Of a DNA stretch of 64,000 nucleotides, positions 1 to 12,990 are shown one piece after another; the first letter of the stretch is position 1, and each line of letters begins with the position of its first letter. The notes beneath the pieces are model-generated. The model made no database searches. It worked only from the letters and a program-made list of their open reading frames with translations, and was not told where the DNA came from. Position numbers and translations under genes: made by a program. Origin of the DNA: Opisthorchis felineus (taxonomy: Eukaryota > Platyhelminthes > Trematoda > Opisthorchiida > Opisthorchiidae); assembly GCA_004794785.1 (NCBI GenBank), contig SJOL01008957.1, positions 514,762 to 578,761 on the forward strand, written 5' to 3'.

Positions 1-164
1 TCCTTCTGGGAATCATCAACCATGCACGCCTCATGAACCTTCTGGGTGACCCGAAACCACAAAATTTCAATCGGTATCTGAATATCATACCACGGGCCTG
101 TCAACTTAGAAGTCATTAGTCGGAAGAAAACAGTCAATAGGTGACCACACCGTGTTAATTGTTT

Positions 165-345
165 GGCTGATGGAAAAGTGGCGCTACATCCTGCCCAAGT
201 GCAAATAAGTCACACTACTCTTCAGGTATTTCCTGCCTTGTGGCAGAGTGGTCATCCACTAAGCGGATTCGAAGCGCCGTGTTGACCCGTGAACTGAGCG
301 CTACTGATGATCTTCAACAAGGGTAAAATTGTTAGACTGTGTATT
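165..345 (+). repeat. dispersed repeat with hammerhead-like core, copy A (decayed)
   Basis: This is the older copy of the repeat at 20762-20940. AGCGCTACTGATGATC is kept (297-312). The GAAAC box is changed to TAAAAT (324-329), and the right flank no longer pairs with the left one. It is therefore not expected to cleave. Confidence 0.5.
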
Positions 346-3300
346 TCCGCCTTTCGCCATATGCTTTTTTATGCGGGATGATGGCGCGTTTAAAATCACT
401 TACTGTGCTCTCTATTTACAATTTTTTCTTACCTTTAGTGAAAACGTGTTTCAAAAAGTGCATAGAAGCAACTCGTTTTACAGAATCTTTGGATGTGCGA
501 GCTGCCTAAACCAAGAAATTAACCAGTGCACATGATTTAACCTACTATATTTATTTGATAAAGCACATACACTTAGTTACAACATTGTTGAAAAACTTGG
601 ATTCATGTCTCATTTTCTTTAGGCAAGGTTGAGGTGTGGTCAAAAAACACAGAACTATACATTATATTGGGATTTAAACAGGATATATTCATAAATTTTA
701 GTGAAAGTAGTTTAGTAGTATCGAAACATTGTTTTTTTTTGTTAATTACATATCGTACCCTTGTCTTCAAATGTTGTTCTTTTAGTCGCGAAGTGAGTTC
801 GATGGGGACCAACTCCAGACATATTGGCATGACCGGCCACAACAGGCTGAAGAACACTGTTATGATATGAGACACACTCACCTGAAGGAAAAGTGACAAG
901 TGCTTACCAGGTATAATTAGGTGCCAACAGCAAAAATGACGGGTATTCAACCGAGATAAGGAGAGAATGTCCACTGTGAACTTGGGGAAATTCTAGGTTA
1001 AATTTGTGCACGAAACTAATAAAAACCATTAGAGAGAACTATAAAAACGTAACTGTTAGTCGCCCAATCACTTCCTGATAAACTTGAAATATAGCTCTAA
1101 ACGTTCATTGTTTTTCTGTGGTCTGTCCACAAGAAATTCCTTGCCCAAGTGTTTGAATGTGTACGGCTAACAGGCCTTGAGTATGTTCACCGCTTCACTA
1201 ACCAGTGGTTTTTTAGCAGAGGCGATTAGGCATCATAAATATGATTAGCTTTACAAGCTGTCAAGCAAATGTGGACGCCAAATGTACCCTGTCATGCCTA
1301 ATATTGGACAGTTTGCCCCGTGAGCTAGACTACTTGTAAACTCACGACCATTAATCTGCTCTTTTGGTCGTCAGGCAAGTAACCATGGTGATCAGGTGGT
1401 TAGGGGAACGCCTGTGAGATGTTCCCTTATCCCTTTCGAGTGTAACGTTTCATGGGTTGCCTAAAACATTATCCTCAAGCTTGTCAAAGCCAAGTGAAAT
1501 AATAAATGCTTAGTAAAATGGTCCCGCCTGATAAAAACCAAAATGCTGGCCTGGGAGGACGCTGGGATCCGTCTAACCTGCCACATAGGCTTTTATGTTC
1601 TGTTAGATATCGACTGATGTAATAGTTTAATCAAATTGGAAAGCTAATTACTACACGTAAGTAAAGGAGCATCACCAGAATATATTCACGAAACACTAAA
1701 TAAAGTACCCTGCCTTCAGTGCTATACATCTGGCATACAAAGCTGCCCTGTAGTGAGGGTATATTCAAGGTCGTGCAGAGGAATAGTGTTCAATTAGCTT
1801 ACTTCAGTTAGAATTTTTGGACTGCTAAGTTGAGTTGGTTAAGTATGGCAATTCAATTGTTTTTTTTAGTTGCCTTTGGAAATACTACGTAAAACATGCA
1901 AAGGAAACGAAATACCATTATTCTGTCTTTTATTCTGAATGAGCAGCAGATGGTCGCAAGGATAGTGGTTGTTGTGTTTGAGGTTTGAACAGCCTGTTAT
2001 GTTTTGTCAAGATGTACGCTGTAGACTGACAGTCTAGTTGCCGTCCTACCTTGTTAATTCTGATGAGATTAGTGACTTGTATAGATGAAAATTTGTCAGG
2101 GTGCTTCACACTGATGCCATAAAAACAAACATTGTCTGGTAGACTTCGAAAAATTCTAAGATTCCTGCCATTCCGAAATTTTTCTGAATTTGAAGAAATT
2201 GATTTCTGAAAAATAAAATTCTTATCTTGTCTTCCAGTCCATTTTGGCGTGCGCTGATTTCACCTGAGGGTACAACACAGTTCTGATTTGAAACAAATTG
2301 TGTTCTAAATGTACATGGATATATATTTTTGCTATGTCTGAAAACTCTACAGATTCAAACCAGTGAATAAAGTTTATTCTGCTGGTAAAATCGTCTTAAG
2401 ACAACGTTAATTCACAACAGCATGCTTGATAAAGTTTCTTTTCTGTTATCTTAGATAACAGTGGGCAATTTTCTTCCTGCTTTCAAAGGCTGGAATAATA
2501 AAAAGTTTAGTTTCGTCTTCCAGTCTGCCGGTTTACTTGCTATCCAACCTATCGCTTTTCTCATAATTTGTCGCAGATTTAACGAAATCGGGATAATTAT
2601 GGCGTTTTTCTTAATATTTATCAGCCAAAATCATTCAGTTAAATTGTTTCTGTCTCGTTGTACACTGTCACCGTCTCCAACCTGTGGTAGACGGAATAAT
2701 GTGTTTGTATACCTGGCTATCGCCGACTGATGCTAGAAAACACAGATAACGAAGTGTTCTTGTATGGAAAAGTGATAAGCGTGGATGTGCACCGACTACA
2801 CAGTCCATGTCTTTCGGAGCCATCAATGAAGCTAATCGTCAGGTGGGCACGAATGGGATTGAACCTAACACAAAACTGGCAGTCATAATATTAAAACCTC
2901 AATACTCAGGGCTTATGATTAGCCAATTTATATGGCTTTCCGAGGCATGCCATAAGAACTAAGCGTTGCACTGCAGTTTCGACGTACGTCTACAAAAGTC
3001 TTCACAAATTATCTAGCCACGTATGCCGTTGAGGATCCATACTGTCCTCAGATGATGGTATAAAGTATTTATCAGACGGAGCAGCTCACAAATATCTAGT
3101 CATATGTCTATGCCTTATGTGAAGACTTATCTGCATTACCGTGTTCTTCAGAGATACGAAACTTTGTTTAAAATTTGGCGTTCTGCATAACGCAATCTTC
3201 TTTTTTCGCTGTGCCGTCATCTGTTAGTTACAACCTTAAAATTGGACAAAATTGTTGGAAGCCGAACTAGTCTAGAAGAGCAGATCGTATTCAGTAATTT

Positions 3301-4257
3301 TTGCTCAATTAGGCAATACATACGGCCACGGAGGAATTTGAAATGTGAAAAAGAAATGGGTTAAAAATATACTAGATATAAAAACAAAGCCATGGATCCA
3401 TACTTTTAAAAATGGCACACCAACCAGGTCCAACGGAGCAAACTAGCCTCCGTAATGGACCTTTGCCACTGCACACGCAGTTTTAGGTTTAAATCTTTAA
3501 CTCTGAACATGGATTGCGTTCAGGGGTTTGACTTTTGCTTCCCTCCCTCTTTTGCATAGGCTAACTATTCTTGGTCTAAAAAAGGACCTATAAAGTAACT
3601 GCTTCTAGTTGCTTTGGCTTGGCACGTCGAGCGCTGAGAACTTGCCAGATCGTAACAGATGGATCTGTAAACGTAGAGAAGACTCCCCTGGTAGGTGCCT
3701 TTGGACTGATCTATTTGCTGAATGAATAATACCACCTCCAGTTGTTATTCGTCTATCTGTAGTATAGAGAAACAGACCTTGAAGTTTGGATGTCACTCAG
3801 CTAAAAGGATCTAGGAGAGCTTCAGAGAGAATAACACGTTGAAAAATAGTAGTGTTTCCAATGAGTGTATCACTTGCTTAGTCCATCGTCAGATTATTTC
3901 TCTTGAGCGAGCTATTTTCTACAAACGACATTTGCTGTACCTCATCGCTGGTCCAGCGTTTGAACGAGATTGAAGTAACACTCCGAAGATATCGACGGTG
4001 AAACACTGAAGGAGTTTTTGACTTGTTAGCTTCCTAGTAGTCAGGTTTATGACACACCTAACCACATGGGACGCAGTTTGGCTTTGCATTCTTGACCGTT
4101 GACACATATTGATGGCGCAATTTAAGAAATTGCACCGATCTCTTCTGTGAAGATAACAGTACCATCCGGAAGAGGCTGACGAGACATCTAAGCTGGCTTT
4201 AATATGAAGTAAACCACCATATTTGAGGTGGATCACTCCATCTTACTGATGAACCTA
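346..4257. other. no supported gene
   Basis: Only short open frames occur, without recognisable domains, and I see no tRNA or strong repeat. The minus-strand frame at 3919-4236 lies downstream of the LINE relic but shows no LINE motif. Confidence 0.6.
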
Positions 4258-4440
4258 ACCGACTAGGCTACCATTCTACTACCATTTTGACTTCAAAGTT
4301 TTCACGCCACTCAGATTGCTCGTGACCACGATGTACAGGGTAGCATTGAAGGCGATAGGTTCAATGCATGAGCGCCACTGGCTGAGCGGTTGCGCCAATT
4401 CCGCCAGTGTCATTGACCATTGGTGAGTTGAGTCCTGGAG

Positions 4441-4749
4441 TCACCATCCAGGTAGGTGACAGTTGTTGACCAGACTAAGCTTACTAGTTAGTGTGTTCCT
4501 AAAGTGTCCACCTCTCGGTTGTTTCCACTCAGCACAGGGCTGGGAAAAGAGAGCTCTGTGAGGCAGACGATCTTCTGGCGTGCGAAGCAAATGTCCTAAC
4601 CTGCATAACCTATGAAGCGTGAGTAATTCATCTATCGCGGGAGAGTTCCTTCTCCATAAGACCAGGTGGCGTATCTTAGCGTTACTAATCTGACTTTCCC
4701 AGCAAACCCGACCAATACTTCGGAGATACTGGTGGTCAGACGCTGACAT
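4441..4749 (-). pseudogene. LINE C-terminal domain fragment
   Basis: This 102-codon piece has DHQYLRSIGRVCWE, then HRLCRLGHLLRTPEDRLPHR and CHLPGW. It matches the C-terminal region that follows RT in flatworm LINEs (usual form HRLRWLGHVLRMP..RLPRR). An overlapping frame (4632-4970) carries the preceding block, so at least one frameshift separates them. Confidence 0.78.
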
Positions 4750-4908
4750 CTTCCGTATGTCCTCTGCGCGTCAAAGCCGCGTCTCTGATCCATAAAGCAG
4801 TATGGATAGCATCGCTGCAGTGTAAACTCTGCCCTTGGCAGACAAACTGACATCAATTCGGCGCCATAGGTGTCAGATGTTGGCAGAAGCTGCCCTGGCT
4901 TTCCAGAT

Positions 4909-5121
4909 TCAAGAAATAATCTCATCTCCAGCCTGTCCACCCGAACTTTTACAACTGTCCAGGTAAACAAATTTATCTACCACGTCGATTGGCTCGTCTG
5001 CAAGAATGAGTTTTGGGTTTAATCTCACCCAGTCTTGTGGCAACACTTTACATTTTGCAGGTGTGAAGCGCATACCAAACTGTGCGGCAGAGTTATTTAA
5101 GTCATTTAAAATGGCTTGCAC
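4909..5121 (-). pseudogene. LINE reverse transcriptase fragment, post-catalytic region
   Basis: This 70-codon piece carries FGMRFTPAKCKVLPQDW and VDKFVYLDSC, which follow the catalytic motif in related elements (usual form FTYLGS). The corresponding YADD position lies just upstream at about 5151-5162, where the minus-strand codons read stop-Ala-Asp-Ala. Confidence 0.75.
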
Positions 5122-5670
5122 TTTAAAGGATCTGAACCAAGGGGATCAATAGCGTCTGCTTACTCAATGTCTGTGAGCGAACGTCCCTGGAGCATTTCGA
5201 CTTCCGAGGTTTCGGAGGTGGGCAGAGAAAATCCAAGCAGCATATCAATAACGAATTTGAAGAGGAAAGGTGAGAGAGGGCAGCCTTGTCTTACGCTACG
5301 GGATGTGGTGAACTCAGGCGAAAGTTTGCCGTATACTCGTACGCGCCCAAAGGAATTCGCATTCGGTGCCCTAATAAGGGATATAAATTTGGAAGGGACA
5401 CATTTGATCGCCAGACACCACCACAGTTTCTGTCGATCGACGGAATCAAAAGCAGCTTTCAGATGAAGAAAAGCGACAACCGTGGGAAATTGGAAGCAGG
5501 GTGAAACCTAACTTGATTTTCACTAATCTTTCTCTGCCGATAACTAATCAACCTACGCAAAAAATGCCAGAGAGCACCTTAGGTGCGACGGATACCAGGC
5601 TGATGGCACGATGGTTATTGCATGACGTTCTTGCGTCCTTTTTGGAAACTGGGATGACGGTCGAGAAGCT

Positions 5671-6099
5671 CTACTCAGCTGGTATTTTATTTTTGTTCCA
5701 AATCTTCTGAAGTATGGATGCTAGACTGTTCACCAGGCCCTCGCCGCCTTCTTTGAAAAGTACGTAACGCAGACCATCCGCGCTAGGCGCCTTGTCGTGC
5801 TTGAGGATTGATATCTCACTCTGGATTTCTGTTGTTGATGGTGAGCTGGTGTCGATGTTCCATTCAGGCCCGCTAGGTTCTTCCATCGGTCGTGCTGAAG
5901 GGGAGCAACTGAAATGTTTTTTGAAGTGTTCTGCCCATTGCTCACGACAAAAATTGAGGGAGTGAATTGCTGTTCCGTCTTTTTCGCGTATTGTTTCACT
6001 GGCAATCATCCGAAGCTGATGGGCTGACATACCTTTTACTGAACCGGGGGTCAGAAATTTACAGACAATGGAGTGACCGGAAGCAGGTTGTGTGTCCAA
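5671..6099 (-). pseudogene. RT-domain fragment of the LINE (open 142 codons)
   Basis: This is the longest uninterrupted piece of the LINE frame. It contains the pre-RT region (LRMIASETIREKDGTAIHS, FCREQWAEHFKKHF), an acidic linker, and RT block 1-2 with KAPSADG and FKEGGEGLVN, followed by LQKIWNKNKIPAE. The frame stops where related elements continue with a W and the VIP.F.K block. That block survives in another frame as VIPVSKKDARTSCNNHRAIS. It is a relic and not a gene of the host. Confidence 0.8.
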
Positions 6100-6110
6100 G
6101 GTGAAACGGT

Positions 6111-9100
6111 GGGTTTAGCGCAGTCTGTCAAATATCGCACCTCATGGGTCAAGCAAAAAATTGGGGAAAAGATTTGCATTATTTCAGTAGTTTTGTAAGT
6201 AAAATGGATACAGTTGAAATTTCACTTTGGAATGCAACTACGGAAATTCTCAGCTGCGTGACTAGTTGTCGATCTGACCTTGACTGCGAAAATCAGGTGG
6301 AATAAATTGGTTGGTAGCCACTCAACTGATGGAGTTGTCGGTCGTGGGTGGTTAGTCGAACACAACCATAAAAAGCGATAAGAATTCTCAGTGTGTAGGG
6401 GGTGGTCTCCGCAAAAATGAAGTGGTAAAAATAACATATTCGCCTGATTGTTGGCAAGAGTCATTAAAACACTGATCAATTTGTTGGGCGAAGCAGGAGG
6501 TTGGTTTACGGTATCTTACTTCTGTCAATAAATTGGAGAGAATGACACATTTTTAGGTATTTTTCGCACAGGTGAAATCGAATAAATATTGAAAATACTT
6601 GATCAGTCCATTTGAGAACCATCCCAAGGTAAAACTTATTACTAATCAGGGTAAAGTATGAGGCAGCGTGATCCGAATTATGTCAGCTTTATACCGAAAA
6701 ATTCGTCGTCAGGCAACGCGGAGCAGTATGCTATTTACGCAACGCAGAGTTCGATTTTATTGATATCTTGCGTTTAGCTTTTAACCGCCAAGTCTTGCAT
6801 TCTTATGAATCTGGCCTTGCCTTGCTTATACGACAAGAGATACTACTGACGCGGTAGGACGGTAGTTCGTAGCCTACTCAACGGGCGAAACCATTGATGA
6901 AAAATTTTCACTTGAGTGGTGATTGGAAAGGCCTAAATTCAGTGGTCAACTACCCAACAATGATATGTGCGACATGTAAGCATCTAGCTTAGACAGCATT
7001 CATCGGAGCGTGTTTTGCAGAAAAAGTGGTTACAGTGACGAACTGCGACACTTACACACTATAACAACTTGAGACAAAATTTCTACAAAAAATCATAGAC
7101 TCGGTAGAACCAAGCAAACTCTGTCTACATATAAAAATATGCGACTTGTTAAGGTGAAGCACATGACAGACACTACTGTACTTGGCAGTCTCCAAACTAT
7201 ACGTTTGTTTTAGGAATTCGTGTTCGCCGGCAACAGCCGATATTCAAGGCACAATTGGAAAAGTCTGTACCGGGTGCCGTGCAGCGATCACTGACTGGGA
7301 ATAGACCAACCAGATGTGATTTCTTTTGATCAGCTTTAGCCTTCAGAGAAACTGAAAGAAAGAATTTGTGAGTGCTTTTCGCTTGACGTTCCAGTCCAGG
7401 CATATGTCGGTAGAAAATGTGTGCAGCTTCACAATAACAGCATTAGCAGGTAGTATTTTTATGTCCAGCTAAATAACAGGTGGAGGCAGGAGGTCAGAAT
7501 CAAATTCGGCAAGGTGTCCATTCCTAGGACTAAGTGCAACTTTGAAGTCATATATAGCACGTGCTACTTCAGTCTCACCAGGTATCCAGAGAGCAGAACG
7601 TGCACAATTTTGATTTCTCAAAATTGGTGCTCAAATTTGTACCACCAAACGTGGGTTTTGTTTGCTTGATTTAGGGACAACATATGTTATTTCTGAGAGT
7701 TTGTGTGGTCTCAGTGGGCACTACATGTTGGATAATTTGACAGATTGTGGACTTAAAAATCTCCACAGTAGAAACCATTGCATAAATGTTTTTATTATGG
7801 GTGCTTTTGTTGCACAGTGATCCAGACAAGACACATCGGTAGGGCACCTGACAGTCGAATGATTCAGCGGCGCTTGCTTATACAGTGAGGTGATATTGTA
7901 AAAAGGACATCGGTGAATGAAGAACTATGAGGGCAGATGATAGGTCCCAGCAGCCCAGGTGGAAGGATCGTGTTTGGTTGAGGTGTATCATCTTAAGCCC
8001 TTGACTTAAAAGCCCGACCAAAAAGGAATTGTAAATAAAAAGGCCGGTTTAGGGGCTATTCTACTAGCCACTGAATCAAAATCCTGAACTGCAGAGCAGC
8101 AGGCACTAAGACTGTGAAGGATGTCTGCTCAGGGCCAAGACGCAACAACAAGTTGATCCACTCGGCTACAGGGTCTGGCTTGCCCAAGAGTACATACGTA
8201 TGCTGTAAACGCTTAACTTATGGTTCTCCTGAGGCCACAAAGTTGGCAAAATTCATTAATTTTTCTTCTCTGTCTTCAAGGCCTCTCTTTAATTTTGCAC
8301 TTTTCGGTACTTTGAGGTGGAATTTAAGCAAACATCCCTTCACAGCTATTGAGTCAGCTACTTATTCAGCTACTGATTCAACTTCACGTCAGGATGATAC
8401 GCTATGGTAATCGTTGCCTACAAATTGCCTCAAATTTTCGGCATGAGTTTACTGAGTTTCTGTCTAGACAAAGCGGACAAAATGATTGTGGTCTGCAATG
8501 TAGGAGGTTATTTGGGAATTTAGGCGAAAATCAACTGCCGGATGGGTATGCTAGTGAGGAATTACAAGGTGCTTGTTGCAAGGAATACTGACTGATGAAT
8601 TGGGGAACCCAGTGAAATGTGGACCATTGGAGCCAGTACGATTTCATCCATCCAGTCGACTTCAGGACAATTAGGCGTGGCGATGCGTTTCCCCGAATTA
8701 TAAGGTTTGTAGGAGGCAAAAGGAAACCATTTGTACGCCATCATTTTCCTGACGGGGCACATTACATAGCCCTCTCAAGACTTTAGTCTGGAGTATTTCA
8801 ATGTTTCCGGCAACGGTGGTTTTGCTACTCCACCTCTTATCCTAGAATCTACCAGGCTGACATCCTGTGGTAATTATCAACTACCCGAAAATGATGAAAG
8901 TGACGTCATAAGCCAGTATTTATGTTAATACCGCAATTTTAGTTTTTATTGAGTGGTCGGGATCATGATGTGAACCAACTCGTATATAAGAAACAATAAA
9001 TTTAAATGTGTCACCCCTAATCCTCTGCTTCTGATGGGTTATTATTCTGCCGTATAGACATAGCGATTATGGAAGTTATATTGTGTCAGTTCATTCCTCA

Positions 9101-12100
9101 GCACAGTGCGACGGTTTACAGTTTTTTAAGCTTCGTGATCACCAGTTACTCCAGACTTGCCTGGGCAGCCAGTGGCAGTAAGCGGATACTCTGCAACTAG
9201 CGCGACGTAATGCTTTCTCAACATGGAAGCGGGAATAATCCTGTTATCTTGGAGGCAAAAAACAACAAACAATGTGATTGTTGAGTCTACTTTACGCCAG
9301 GGGAGGTAGTATTTGGAAATTCGGGTAAATTTTTAATGGAAGTATTTCACGTAGAACGTGAGAGGGTTAACGCAGACCAGGTATTTCTATAAGGTTCATT
9401 TGCGAAAACGGTCTAAGGTTTCACTCAACCGTCGAGTGAATTTTATTGATTAGCGAGTTTTGTGCAGATTCACGCCAACAACATCATTTTTTATTCCGAC
9501 CACAGCTTCACTCACTAGCTGACTTGTGCAAATATTTCTCTTTTACACGCATGTCACCCGCACAACTACTTGACTCTTTAGCAGCTTTTCCAGGGGTAAT
9601 ACACATGCCACCAAACTTAGTTCAGTAAGATGACATAAATACCGAATCGTCCAAACAGAAGCGCACTCAGGCATTTAGAACTACATTCTATGCAGCTAAC
9701 ATGCTAGCAACTTTCTGATTTCAAGACTGCAGCTTGCTTGTCAAGCCACCTCCGCCTACGTTGTACTGATCACATACTCCTCAGAACAGTCGTTTGAGCA
9801 GGATGACGAGGATGTTGACAAAGTGTCCCTCGACACACGTGTAAATTAGCTCGTGGTGAAACTGGTCAGTTTCAATACACCCTGTAGATGCCTAGGACCA
9901 AATGAATATTAATAATTCGTTTGAAGCAAAAGGCTACCTCGCCTAAAACGAACAAAGTTATCCAAGTTGGCAGACCAGATCCCTGGACTTTATACGAATA
10001 CTGCTTCTTACATGGCCTATTAAAATTCTGGTGTTCTGCAAAACTGAACAAGACCAGTCTTTGTGACTGAACAATTCAGGTGATCAGAGTTTAGCACATC
10101 GTGCGATCGGACACGCATAATGGTCTTCCACTTACATAAACTGGATTTTTTAAATATAATCCAACACTTTTTGTCCGGGTAGTTGCACTTGCATAGTGTT
10201 TTATATGTTAGTTACCGTCCTACTTTTATTCAACTGTAAGGGGCAGGTGAATAAATGCCAAGACGCTTGTTTCTGGCACATGACTGTCATAAGTCCACTT
10301 GTGGAAAAATTTCAGTCGTTTTTTCAAGAACGGTCACCAGCCACCATTATTTTGGTCTTATCTCATACTCTTTGCATTCACTTTGAAAAACCGCAAAAAA
10401 GTTTAAGCGGAATGACGGAAGACTGCACACTTTTTGTACGATATTCCTAAATTCCCCGCGCACCAAAATACCCCCCTTAGAGATAAGAAAAGAGAATGAT
10501 TTCTTTGAATCCTGGGGTCCTATTTTCCGGATCAACTGCACGCACAGACAGCATATAGGTGAATATTATGCAACATTGAAATTTTCGGCAAACGTGGTCT
10601 TGTTTACGTTGGACGTCATCTGTGGCTGACACAAAGCTAACTCTTTTGTTTACGTGGATACCTTCCTGGCACACAGTATGGGCGCACGACCAAAGTTTAC
10701 TCTAATAACTTGCCTCCCCGGCTTAGTGAATCAGCACTTGTTTACCGAAAAATGGACAGTTTGCACTTTCATGACTTACATTGAGGCGCTGTCTTGTTGC
10801 TGATATCTCGGCACCCATTCATTCTGCAGTCGATCGCTAAATGACCTCTAAATTAAATATCCGCCATCTGGTTTCAGCACTGGAAGTAACCATTAACCGC
10901 CTCCGAGCAAACAGTAACATTGCCGTTTCAAATGTATTTGTGTTACGAGAGTATAGTCTTTTTCCAACGGAAGTCGAAAGAGAGCCATTCCGTTACTCAG
11001 TTTAAAAAATGTTTTTTCAGGCACATGACAACCACAAGGACAAATTCATTCGCCTATGATGAATTTTGGCGAAGTCCAAAAAGGAACTGTCGGCAGTCAT
11101 TGTCTTCTGGAGCAGCTTTTACGCCATCCTAAGCAGCTGACTCACAGGGTATTGGCAGATTAAAAAAGCTACAACAATTATGAGGGCAGAAAACCGCATC
11201 TGAATCGCATACGCATATGACTCTTCACTTGCCCTAACACTTCTCATAAGGTTTATGTAGACTCATCTGCCACACTCTATCGACTTGGCCTTAGGCTCAT
11301 TAGTAGCCCCCGGTTTTCCGTCAAACAGATATTCTACTTGAACATCAAACTAAGTAAAACTGGTGAAACGAAATCATTTGAAAATTAGTTCAGTGCTATT
11401 AAGAGATTCAGCTGCGTCGCTGTTGAACCTCGCTTTTATGATACTCTTCAAGTGAAGGTGCTGCACAGAGGCTGTCCTTTATTTCACTTGGCAAGATATT
11501 CGAAATGGATGCGTAGAGTGTCGGAGAGGACGCCTCTTCAAAACGAGATTTTTAAATTTCTTGAACATTTTTTAACGAGCAACCTTAGTGCTTATTATCT
11601 GAGCAGGTACATGTTTCATGGTTTCTTGCTGAGAGCATTTTATTCGACCGAATCTTTGCACGTAAGCATTGTTTCACCAGGATTAGTTTGACGCCGGAGA
11701 GTGTGGGGATTTTTGTTGTATACCTATCTCTCTTACTACTGTAATTTGCACATCACAATAACTTACTCTAATTTACCCGTTTAGATGATGGAGACATTCA
11801 GCACACATTGGTGATTATTTTGTTCTGTCCGGAGTTTCGATCATGCCCAGTTCTACGGAATTGTACGGGCAGCCGAGATATGAAACTGCCACTTACAGTC
11901 AGTGACTTAACCCTGCTACTCCGTCGCTTGAAATATAAGCGCAGTAGAACCAGCCCGATTGAAAGAATAGTTTACTCTAACAGCAAGTGCAAGCAAACTA
12001 ACTGATAAGACATCCAGAAATCCATAAAAGCTTGGTTCAATAGAATACAACCGTTTGGACTCTGAGAGCGGATGCCTGAGATCCGATTCAACATTTGTTG

Positions 12101-12936
12101 AATCGCTGGACGCCTGTTCACACTTCAACAACCACAAAAGGTTTTCAAAGGGTAGTGTGAGGTGTTGCGTGCAAACTATTGACACCGGTTGTAGACCAGA
12201 GAGCATAAAATTATCGGGTAAAAATGTGGAGACCTTGCATGCCAGCAGTCAGCTGAAACATGAGCATAATTGTGAGTTTCTTGCATGCCAGTAAGGTCCC
12301 ACTGTCATTCGACAATTCCTCTAAGTTTCAAAGTAATATCGCATCTCTCATTATTATCATAGAAATACGTATCCTGAGACTATGTACATGCAATCTACGT
12401 ATACTTACCCTCCCAAGGAAATGAAGTTATAGGACTATGCTGACTACGAAATATGCTGCTCTGTCGAGGCGTAGGATTTGCGTGTACCTGTTCCTGCATA
12501 ACTCCCGCCGATATCGAAACAGAATTCACTCTTTACACTTGGTTCACTATTTACGACATGCCCATGGAAACTAACTTCTTCGGTTTTGTAGGATGTGTAA
12601 ATTACTCTACAGTTGTTAAATTTAATTGCTGTCTACATTACCTGGAAATCGTTCGCCAAATGATGTCTGAAGCCGAAAACATACACGACAGAAAACATTC
12701 TCTCTTGATTTACAGCAGATAAAAAAGACAGGAATAAATCAGGAAAGGACTTGTCACCCTGAATTAATGAATTAATTGGATTGCAGGATAGTAAGCTTGG
12801 TCGCACGACCATGTACACCGAATGGATCGTGTATTCATAAGGGGAATTCGAAAATCGATACAATGGTCAATAGGCAATGCAACGAATCTTATGTCATGGA
12901 TGTAGCGGGCACTGTAAATGAACATTTCATGCTTTG
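6111..12936. other. no supported gene
   Basis: Open frames are up to about 100 codons, overlapping in several frames and consistent with chance. No domain, RNA gene or clear mobile element was recognised. Confidence 0.6.
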
Positions 12937-12990
12937 GCGAAATACACTCATTTGCAAACAAATTTGGTTTTGCGAGAGACTCACCTGGAA
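12937..12990 (+). repeat. 54-bp dispersed repeat, copy 1
   Basis: From GCGAAATACACTC to GCGAGAGACTCACCTGGAA this matches 17095-17148 at 53 of 54 positions (an A here against a G there). Similarity stops abruptly on both sides. No clear target-site duplication surrounds this copy, and it lacks the hammerhead-like part. Confidence 0.8.

Larger units (their letters stand above)
4258..6110 (-). mobile_element. 5'-truncated, inactivated non-LTR retrotransposon (LINE)
   Basis: Read on the minus strand from about 6.1 kb downward, this is a LINE-type polyprotein broken by stops and frameshifts. In order it shows a pre-RT stretch ending in REQWAEHFKKHF, RT blocks 1-2 with KAPSADGLRYVLFKEGG (about 5.75-5.79 kb), VRQGCPLSPFLFKFVIDMLL (about 5.24-5.30 kb), and the region where the catalytic YADD belongs. 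Then come FGMRFTPAKCKVL and FVYLDSC (about 4.95-5.07 kb), a YGSETR-like block, and the C-terminal block RLGHLLRTPEDRLPHRALFS (about 4.53-4.61 kb). A WRSCIEP tail ends near 4.35 kb. The APE endonuclease half is missing, as in normal 5' truncation. These C-terminal motifs are typical of flatworm non-LTR elements. Whether the clade is RTE or CR1 was not decided. The element cannot be active. Confidence 0.88.

Noticed and set aside
5116..5504. Plus-strand frames of 116 and 72 codons
   Set aside because: They are antisense shadows of the LINE reverse transcriptase.
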